This document shows, one piece after another, positions 55,331 to 64,000 of a DNA stretch of 64,000 bases. Position 1 is the first letter of the stretch, and the number at the start of each line of letters is the position of its first letter. Both the position numbers and the translations under genes were made by a program. The notes below the pieces were generated by a model, which saw only the letters and a list, made by a program, of their open reading frames with translations, had not been told where the DNA came from and did no database searches. Origin of the DNA: Quillaja saponaria. Its lineage: Eukaryota; Streptophyta; Magnoliopsida; Fabales; Quillajaceae. The stretch is taken from positions 17,420,350 through 17,484,349 of the forward strand of contig CM055608.1 in assembly GCA_029379385.1 (NCBI GenBank), given 5' to 3'.

Positions 55331-57180
55331 AACAAAAAATATGATTAAAAAGAAAATTAATGTTTTTTATCCTTTATGTGACTTTCATTGCCAATAAAAA
55401 ATGTTTGCAAACAAGTCTATGTCTGGAACTAAGAAAGCGGACAAGGTTACAAGTATAAAAAAATTTGGTGGAAACACCCATCTTGCACAACACACGATTG
55501 GTCTCTTATACTAGAGTGTATCAATTATTAACTGCTAACATAACTAAAATGCTAGTGACAATTATAATAAAATATGAAATAAACAATTAGACGAGTTTCC
55601 CAAAAAATTAGACCAAAAAGTTCAATGTGTAAAATATTCATAAAAGGAAAGAGGAATAAAATGCAAACTAAAAATAAATCTAAATCTCCATAATATTAAT
55701 CGTGTTATTCTAATCTAAACATACAAAATTACTTGGAAAACTAGAACATCAATGATGCCATTTTGATGGAAGGAAAAAAGAAAAGAAAAAGAAAAAAGAA
55801 AAAAGGCTAAGACCAATACCATGAAAATAAAAACATAAAATAATCAAGAACTCAAATAATATATTTAAACAATTAGGATCAGATTTATAAATTTTAAATC
55901 CTAATCTAAGCATGCAAGAATAACTTGAAAATCAAGAAACATGAAAGTAGGCTATAAAAAATATAAATTTTATGAAAAATAAGAAAAATAATTCTGAAAC
56001 AAGTTTAAAGGTTTGATATTGACTATAGCCCAAATTTTTTTTTTTTTAATCGGGAAAATATAAGTGTTTGTGCAACAATCAATAAAATAACTATATATGA
56101 AGTTATAAAACTCCAAATCGAGTAAAGTTAGACGCTACAGAAAGCTAAGCCAATAAAATTATAAAGAATATAAGACTCATTTCGTAATTCAAAGTAATTA
56201 GAGTTATGATCTCTCAATCTGTCTAGTAAACTTATGTTTTTGGGTTTTTGAATTTAATTCAACAAGGCAAATTTCAATTTTAACCATAGATTAGCATGTT
56301 TTAAGACAGAAAAGCATGTAAGTTCACGATTTCAAGATTCAACTAGATTAAGCACATAAAGTCATAACTTGAAGATAGTCTTATGGAGTAGAAGGTCTAC
56401 AGAAGATTTTTAAAACAAACTCATGCATTTGTCGCTTTTATCTTTTCTCTGCCAATCTTGATCTTCACTCCAGCAACAAAACAACACTAACTCTCCAAGA
56501 ATTTGAAGAAAAAGAAATAAAACTGTCGAATGCGAATAAGAAACAAAACTAATTAAGAATAAATGAATTTTTTATTTATCATTTTGATCGAACCACTCAA
56601 TTTCATTTACTTCTTGTGATACATATCTCATTTTTAAATGGAATAATATATTCTATTTTGATAGAACGATATAAATCTATTTATTGCTCTTATACAAATA
56701 AGAAAAAAAAAATGTTTAAGAGTAAAAACTCGAGAACTTCCAAAAGTGACTATTAACCTTTTGAAAATAAACTATCGATGCTTGGAATTCACGCAATACG
56801 TGAAAGAAAAAGCAAAGAGGTTACAACATTGAGGATTGTTTCACTTATGTCTAGTGCTCTTCATATATTGAAAGAAGGGTTTGATCAATGATTAGGATTA
56901 AATTTAGAACAAGGTTAAGTAAGGTAGCATAAGAGGCCAACATCAAAGGTTAGTGTCACATGGCACAGCTTTGCACCGCGTTGGCTCTTTACCTAAAATT
57001 TAGTTGTTTTGTTCATTTCAGTTCATTTTGTCGCATTTTAAATTTTTATAAATTTTTTGATAGATTAGATCAAAATAATTTTCAAACCTATGAAAACCTC
57101 TATATCAAAATATTTAAAATTACCACAAATTTTGAAAACTTTGGGAAAACATTTTGAAAATAGTTAGACCTCTGGGCGAA
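55331..57180. other. AT-rich intergenic DNA, nothing recognised
   Basis: Low-complexity and A-rich runs (for example GAAAAAGAAAAAAG near 55785). I see no convincing coding frame, repeat pair or RNA gene. Confidence 0.5.
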
Positions 57181-59176
57181 AGATTAGGTGTCTATGAAGG
57201 TTTTTAGTCTGAGTTAGCAGCAGTAAACATAAAATTTTTGACCATATAAGAGATAGCAAGAGTTTCACATTTGCCTGCCTATAGACTCCAGGAATAGTTG
57301 AAATTCCTCTTGCTTTGTACATCAATGAATTTGCTCTTCAACTTGAGTTTTCCTCTCCAATTGATATGCTCCAAAGGTTCTCCAAGAACCCACACAAGCA
57401 AGTTTTGGCCTGTTTATACATGAACCAGATATAAGTTAGAAGGTCTAGCTTGCTTTCAACAAAAACCAAGAAAGAGATTTATTTTATTTTTATTTAATTT
57501 TTCTTTTGTTTTTTGATGAACTCTTTAGCTCCCTAAGTGTGAAGGTTCTAAGAGTGATTCACCCTAAAGTCTCACAAGCAACCCTCAAAGTGTAGAAGAT
57601 AATTAGGAGAGATGAGTCTATATGTAAGTATGCAAAAAACATAAATCGCATATGTATTTTGAGAGAATATGAGAGAGGACATCTTTTGAATATTTTAGCA
57701 AAAGCTCTAGCCAATAGAAGATTGTTCTCCTTTTATAGTGTCAGCCCATTATTTTGATGATATGACAATCATCTCTAATCCCATGTTTGATTTTGCACTC
57801 ATCCAAACAAGTACCTTGCTTTTCTTTAGAATATTCCTATAAGATTATTTATGCTTTTTCAAGATGTTCTTCTTAAATAAACCATTTATGCAATCAAGAA
57901 TCTTAGAAAGTAGTCCTTTATACCTAATTCAAGATGCATTTCTTGTATAAACCATTTATCTAATCAAGTACATTGCTTTTGTAGAAATTATTCAAATATT
58001 AAATTATTACAATTAAATAGACATTCTATTTAATGTAAATTAATTTTTCTCTCTTATTCCTAATACTAAAATATAATAAATAAATAGACACTTTATTTAT
58101 TATCAATTAAATCCATATTTAAATATACATATGAATTTATCATCATGGTAAACATGTTTTGAAATAACTCTAGTATTGGTGGACCTCTTTAGATTCTCTA
58201 CTGGGATTGTCGTGGGTGATATCTTATACCCGGTATTAGATCTTATCCAATTAATTAGAAGACATTCTAATTAACTAAGAATTAGAACTCTTTCCAATTT
58301 TCCTATAGAGATAAGTGAACATCCAGGGTCCCACAAGTAAGGGTTATCGTCTAGTCATAGGCTATAACTACCCATATTGTAAAGAAGACATTTGAGAACC
58401 TTACACATAGAAAGAACCTTTCCAATTACAGATTACTATGCAATTCAATCCTTTTGTCATCCTATACTCCTAATTAATTCTAGGGACATGGATGACATCA
58501 AACCCTAATACTCAATGGATGTGTCTCGATCTTTAAAAATGACTTATAGTGAACATTAGATCTCATTCTAACTTTACATCTACCTTGGCCAATGATTTCC
58601 TAAGTCCATTTTAGAAACATTACAAAGAGCATCTCTCACTGTACTAAAAGCAGTAAATCCCCTTTTTGGTAGTCATGACTAGACCATCAGACAAGTTATA
58701 TCAAAGTATGATGAGCCAGACATAAGATATCTGTGGTGTCTCAAATCTATGGATCACATGTATATTATAATGGTAATAACATCCATTGACATATATACAA
58801 GTCCAACTGGGTATTCTTATGTGTGTGCCCATTTTATTCTATTAATAAGCACCTACACATTTTGCTTTAGTGTCACCACTCTAATAATCATAAGGTTAAT
58901 CATCCTCCAAATGAGAAAATTGTTGGGAATTAAGGGTCATGTATCCTATGCACATGCAACGAAATATTAAAAATTCATAAACCAAGACATAGACTATTCA
59001 AATAATTATATATATTAAAAGCTAAAGATTAAAACAAATATCTTGAAGTTTTCTCGATGCACCTAGTTTGCTTGTTTGGCAGGGATGTTTTAAGTACTTC
59101 CACGAATCAATAAAAGCAATACTCCTGATCAAACACACAAAATCGATCAATGTTTAGTAAGCTATTCAATTGGACA
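57181..59176. mobile_element. Unclassified non-coding retroelement remnant
   Basis: About 2 kb without coding capacity. At 58922 the sequence TGTTGGGAATTAAGG begins what looks like an LTR, and GGACA at 59172-59176 could be its end, preceded by a short purine-rich AATGAGAAAA. The stretch before it is of the kind found in large non-coding LTR derivatives. No second LTR was identified. Confidence 0.3.
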
Positions 59177-59179
59177 GCC

Positions 59180-60118
59180 TGATAAGTCTTTGAATTAGAC
59201 TTATTTGATATCATTTTGATTAATTAATTTATATATATTCTTGAGTTTTAATTTGATTTTGTTTAGTTCTAGTTGAGTCTTTGTCGTATTAGGATATTGA
59301 ATCCTAGTTGATTATGACTAGGATTTAGGTTTTTAATGAGTTCTAACTTATATTAACTTTGTTTATGAGTTTTGAAGGTTTAACACTTAAAGGAGTCCCA
59401 TTAGAAGTCAAATTTGAGCTCAAAACAGTCAAAAATTGCAAAACAGTGTTTGCTACCAAGATCAGGGCTAAGTCTGCGATGCCAAACAGTAGCAACCAGA
59501 GTCGTAGCTCCTAACATAGTGCTTCATCTGATTTTCAGTGATGTGGCGTTGACCCAATTCCTTGTCCAAATTGAACTCGAATTGAGGGTTTTTAAAGTTT
59601 ATAAAAGAGGGATTAGCTTGGGAATTCAAAGAAAATAGTTAAACTAAGTTTCTGTAAAGAAAAGGAAGCTATCAAGGGTGCAAGAAGACAAGAGGAGCTT
59701 GGATGAATATTAATTGAAGATTGACAACCTCTAGTTTTCTCTTATTTCACCCTCTCTTTTATTTGTTTTTGTATTTACTTTGATGGTGAATTTAGTTAAG
59801 TTTATGTCTACACTAGATAGCATTAACTAATTCATTCTCAAGGATTACAATGGAACTTAACATGTAGCTTGGTTTATAGCACTTGTTTGAATTCATTACC
59901 AAGACAGATGGGTTTGATTCATATCCAGGATAGATATATATCTTTATACTTTGTATAGCCCAATTGGGTCTAATCTTAATGAATCTTACCTAACTCAATT
60001 CTCATAGAGACATAGTGAATTGGTTAAGTGAGGTATTATTATAATCAACTCCAAAGATATTTATAATTAAATTAGAACCCTGGGTTAACAATATGGTATC
60101 ATAACTAAGTATGATAAT
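59180..60118 (+). repeat. Truncated LTR of the Athila/Tat-like family
   Basis: Starts TGATAAGTCTTTG, then follows the family LTR: GGAGTCCCATTAGAAGTCAAA, a GC-richer block, TATAAAAG at 59600, the GTAGCATTAACT-type block and AGAACCCTGGGTTAACAATA near 60074. It stops at about 60118, before the final part and the primer site, and passes into another element. Fourth member of the family in the window. Confidence 0.75.
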
Positions 60119-60311
60119 AATTTCATCTGTTGCTAAGAATATTTCCTTCACTTTTCATATATGCTACATTGAAAATCATGTAGAGATGCATGTTGACACA
60201 AACAGGTATATCATATAAAATTTATCAATTTAACTTTGAAAACATGTATACATATACAATATGACTATATATATATATATATATAAGGTAAGCAGTTCTA
60301 GGGATGTTACA
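60119..60311 (-). repeat. Start of a chromovirus 3' LTR, minus strand
   Basis: On the minus strand TGTAACATCCCTAGAAC begins right after a polypurine-like GGGGAGTAA. About 190 bases remain, including a TA microsatellite (60268-60285), before the junction with the truncated LTR. Confidence 0.6.
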
Positions 60312-62608
60312 TTACTCCCCTATTAATTTAGGAATTTTGTTCCCAAAATTCACTAACCTTTTCAAAACAAATATGGATAAGTATTCCTCATGTCCTATTC
60401 TTTTTACCATGTTGCATCTCTGTCTAAGTATCATTTCCAAGCTACTTTGACTAAAGGTACACTCTGATTTTTGGTATGTTGAACCTTTATGGCTAAGATC
60501 TCTTTTGGTTAGGCTTCTACTTCTTGGTTATCCTTAACCTTTATTGGTTCATACAAAATAATATGTCCTGATTGGTTTATATTTTCTAAGTTGAGATACA
60601 TGATAGACATCATGTAAATTGGATAGGTTTGGTGGCAAAGCAATTCTGTAAGCCACTAACCTTACTTTGTCCAATACTTCATATGGACCTATGTACCCAG
60701 GACTACGTTTCCTACTAGTCTTTGCTTTGGAAAAACTAGTGACAGGTTTAACTTTCAAAAAGACGTGATCTCCAATTTCACAGCTCAAAAGTCTCATTCT
60801 TTAGCTTGCATAACTTTTTGCTTGCTTTGAGCAGCCAGAAGGTTCTGCCTAATCCTTGCTAAGGTTTGTTGTACTAGTTGAGGCCCTAATATACTTCTTT
60901 CCCCTTCTTCTTTCTAGCATAAAGGTGATCTACACTTTCTACCATACAAGACTTCATATGAAGTCATTTGTAGACTGTGGTGGTAGATGTTATTATAGGA
61001 AAATTAAGCTAAAGACAAATAGTTGTCCTAATTCCCTTTGTGATCTAGAATACTAGCCCCTAACATGTCTTATAGGCTTTGGATAGTTTTTTCTATTTAG
61101 GCATCAGATTGAGGATGATAGGTAGCGCTGAACATAGTTTGGTTCCCATAGTAGTTTGCGAGGCTTGTGGAAATTTTGAAGTAAACTTAGGTTTCCTGTC
61201 TGAAATTATACTTGTTGGTACCCCATGTAGTCTCACCATTTCTTCAACATATAACTAAGCTAATTTGTCTAATGGATAAGTAGTCTGTATTGGTAGAAAG
61301 TGTGTAGAATTAGTCAAATATGTCCATTATTACCCAAATTGTATCATGGTCACTAGAAGTTCTTGGTAACCTTACTATTAAAATTCATATACATATTATC
61401 CCATTTCCACTTTGGTATTTCTAAGGGTTGGAGTAAACCATCAGGTCTTTGGTGTTCAATTTTTATTGTTTTAGCAAATTAAACATTTAGACACATACAC
61501 TGCAATGTCCTTTTTCATCCCATTCCACCAGAACAATTTCTTCAAGCCTCTATACATTTGGTAGCTCCAGGGTGTGTTGAATATTTACTTTTATAGGCTA
61601 CATCTAAAATCAATTTCCTAACAATGCATTTGAAAGAACACAAATTCTTCCTTGAAACTTAAGTAGGCCGTCTTCCGTTTGGCTAACAACTTTTCTTTTT
61701 ATCAACCTTTGTCTAACTTTCATTAGGTCTACATCATTTGGTAAGGCTTCCTTTATCCTCTATCTAAGATCTGGTTGGACTTTAATGCTAGACAATTACA
61801 TCATCTTGGACATCCATTCTAGCACCTTAAAGTTTAAGTCTTTAAATTCTTCCAACAAATCATGTTTCTTCACCATTATAGCTGTCATGTACTTGTCTTC
61901 CTACTTAAGGCATATGCTACTACATTAGCCTTACTTGGGTGATATTTCAACTCATGGTCATAATCTTTAGGAATTCTATCCATTTCCTCAGCCTCATATT
62001 CAATTCCTTCTAGTTAAATAGGTATCTAAGGCTTTTATGATCAGTGTACACTTCAAACTTTTCCCCAAACAGATAATGTCTCCAAATCTTCAATGCAAAC
62101 ACCATAGCAGCTAACTCTAGATCATGTGTAGGGTAGTTTTCTTCATTTGTTCTCAATTGCCTAGAGGCATAAGCTATTGCTCTCCCTTGCTACATAAGAA
62201 CACACCCTATCCCTCTTCTAGTAGCATCACTATGTATAATGAATCTCTCATATAGGGTTGGAAGGATTAATACAAGTGTAGTGGTTAATTTTGTTTTTAA
62301 CTCTTGAAAACTTTGCTCACATCAAGCTATCCACTTCCATTTTCACTCATTTTCTAGTTAGTCTTATGAGTGACAAAACTAATTGAGAAAATCCCTTAAC
62401 AGATCTCATATTACCTTACCAATCCCAAAAAGTTTCTAACTTCTATTACATTCTAGATGTTTCCCTTGATAATGCTATGTCAACTTTCTTAGAGGTATAG
62501 TTAGCCTTTCAACACTTACTACATGACCTAAGAAATGGACTTCCTTCAACTTTGGCATACAAATGGTTTTCCTTCAGCAATTCCAAAGTCAACCTTAAGT
62601 ACTTCTCA
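60312..62608 (-). pseudogene. Chromovirus pol remnant: reverse transcriptase end, RNase H, integrase
   Basis: Minus-strand order from high to low coordinates. The end of reverse transcriptase is LLKENHLYAKVEG near 62560. RNase H reads [33 protein letters not shown] and ANVVAYALS between 62210 and 61920. The integrase core is CLIC, MIQFG and STHFLPIQTTYPLDKLA at about 61500-61260. The integrase C-terminus is open at 60549-60797 (GDHVFLKVKPV, RSPGYIGPYEVLDKVRLVAY, LSNLHDVYHVSQLRKYKP). The family is Tekay/Del-like Ty3/gypsy. Many stops and frameshifts. The gag, protease and 5' part are missing at the right side, where a LINE follows. Confidence 0.82.
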
Positions 62609-62639
62609 AGTTAGTATTAGTGTCCAAGAGTCAATCAAT

Positions 62640-64000
62640 GGTTAGTTGTAATGACACTTTATTTGTATTTAATATACTCAACTCAACTAAGCCTTAAATC
62701 CTAAACTAGTTAGGGTCAACTATATGAATCCTTTTCCTCTATTCACATCGATCCAAGACAACATTTTTAGTAATCCCTAGAGCAACGATATATTTCTCGA
62801 TGACTGCCCCCATGCAAGTTACGGTCTCCCCCTATCACATCTAACACCTGACACCTGTACTAAGTCACATTTCTTAACTAATGCATCTAATGGCGAATGT
62901 TGGATATGTCCAAACCAACGTAGGCGATTCTCTCTCATTTTCTCCTCAATAGGTTCTACTTCCACCTTCTTATGAATTTTCTCATTCCTTATTCTATCCT
63001 TTCTTGTATGTCCTGTCATCTATCTCAACATTCTCATTTTAGCTACTCTTATCTTATGCAAGTGTTGCTTTTTAACTTCCTAACATTCGGTACCATACAG
63101 CATAGCTGGTCTCATAACCATCTTGTAAAATTTTCTTTTCAATCTATTCAGGATTTTAGGATCACATAAAACTCCCGAAGCACTTCGTCCACCCTGCCTT
63201 GATCCTATAGTTTACATCATGCTCAATTGCGCCATCTTTTTGTATAAATGAAACTAAATACTTAAACACGTCCTTTGTAAGGATTGGCTGACCATTCAAA
63301 ATTATTTCATTCAGGCCTCCTTTAGTTTTTTTGAAATCGCATTCCATATACTCAGTTTTTGTTCGATAATCTAAGACCTTTAGATTCTTACTCGTTCCTC
63401 CACATTTCTAGTTTAGAATTTAAACCTTCTCTAGTTTCATTTACCAACACAATATCATCGGCAAACAACATGTACCACGGAGCCCTATCTTGAATATTAT
63501 AAGTAAGTTCATCTATGACTAAAGCAAATAGGTAAGGGCTTAAGGATGAATCTTGGTGAACACCTATCGTGATTGGGAACTCTCCAATCATACTATCTAC
63601 AGTCTGCACCCTAATCATTACTTCAACATACATATCTTTAATAACTTCTACATATTTAGTTGGAACCTTCTTTTTCTCGAGTACCCACCACAAGACTTGT
63701 CTTGGTACTCTATCATATGCTTTTTCTAAATCAATAAAAGTCCATGTGAAAATCCTTTTTCTTTTCTCTATATTTCTCTATTAATCTCCTAAGTAAGAAA
63801 ATAGCCTCCATTGTATATCTTCCCTGGCATAAAGCCAAATTAATTCTCAGAAACTAAAGTCTCATTCCTAAGCCTATGCTTAATCACCCTCTCCCACAGC
63901 TTCATTGTATGACTTATAAGTTTTATTCCTCGATAATTTGTAAAACTTTGAATATCTCCTTTATTCTTATAAATAATGATTAACATACTCTTCCTCCATT
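62640..64000 (-). pseudogene. RTE-type LINE, 3' part, continuing beyond the window
   Basis: The minus strand contains [20 protein letters not shown] near 63690, [10 protein letters not shown] and then [17 protein letters not shown] (reverse transcriptase active site) within 63388-63693. After it come LNGQPILTKDVFKYLVSFIQ and IKAGWTKC at 63162-63347 and GHTRKDRIRNEKIHKKVEV and MRENRLRWFGHIQHSP at 62819-63019. The tail near 62670-62730 (ACTCAACTCAACTAAGCC, AACTAGTTAGGGTC) is the usual 3' end of plant RTE LINEs. Three main frames are broken by shifts, so it is inactive. The 5' part lies right of the window. Confidence 0.87.

Noticed and set aside
58749..58970. Open frame of 73 codons with hydrophobic runs
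   Set aside because: Within a non-coding retroelement remnant and crossing its probable LTR start. No domain.

Overview
This window is nuclear DNA from a flowering plant, probably a eudicot. It is AT-rich, has one intron-rich gene, and is otherwise dominated by Helitrons, Ty3/gypsy LTR retrotransposons and LINEs. There are no prokaryotic features, CRISPR arrays or recognisable rRNA or tRNA genes. The only apparently host gene that is nearly intact is a UBP8-type ubiquitin-specific protease on the + strand (about 44695-53964, 13 coding exons). It carries a one-base frameshift in exon 11.

Positions 1-37431 are a minus-strand Helitron complex into which LTR retrotransposons have inserted. Helitron Rep, helicase and flanking segments recur in the same order in at least two units plus partial ones, which suggests a head-to-tail array. 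A Helitron-like 5' end (TC after A) lies at 37431. Two copies of a small cysteine-rich secreted-protein pseudogene (ECA1/prolamin-like) travel with the Helitron units at 10771-11133 and 34246-34614.

Four LTR elements lie in the array. Element 1 (2871-9532, +) has the target duplication AACCC, and a paralogous Helitron copy shows the empty site. Element 3 (14768-28902, -) has TTTAG and splits Helitron coding sequence. A Tekay/Del-like chromovirus (15742-25818, +) sits inside an LTR of element 3. Element 2 (18777-25374, +) has AATAT and sits inside the 3' LTR of the chromovirus. Elements 1, 2 and 3 are one Athila/Tat-like family. Elements 1 and 2 keep remnants of gag and protease but show no reverse transcriptase or integrase, followed by a long non-coding tail.

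Positions 37483-44690 hold a very long chromovirus-type LTR (about 3.7 kb) with gene fragments inside it, its tRNA-Met primer site, and a 2.5-kb DNA transposon with long inverted repeats carrying a LINE RNase H scrap. The protease gene follows, with a LINE-1 fragment in intron 2. From 54000 to 64000 there are retroelement remnants: an LTR-like end, an unclassified non-coding element, a truncated Athila-like LTR, a minus-strand chromovirus pol remnant, and a minus-strand RTE-type LINE running off the right edge.

All coordinates and translations were read by eye. Exon boundaries rest on GT/AG sites and frame continuity. Transposon boundaries rest on TG/CA ends, primer sites and target duplications. 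No database search was run.
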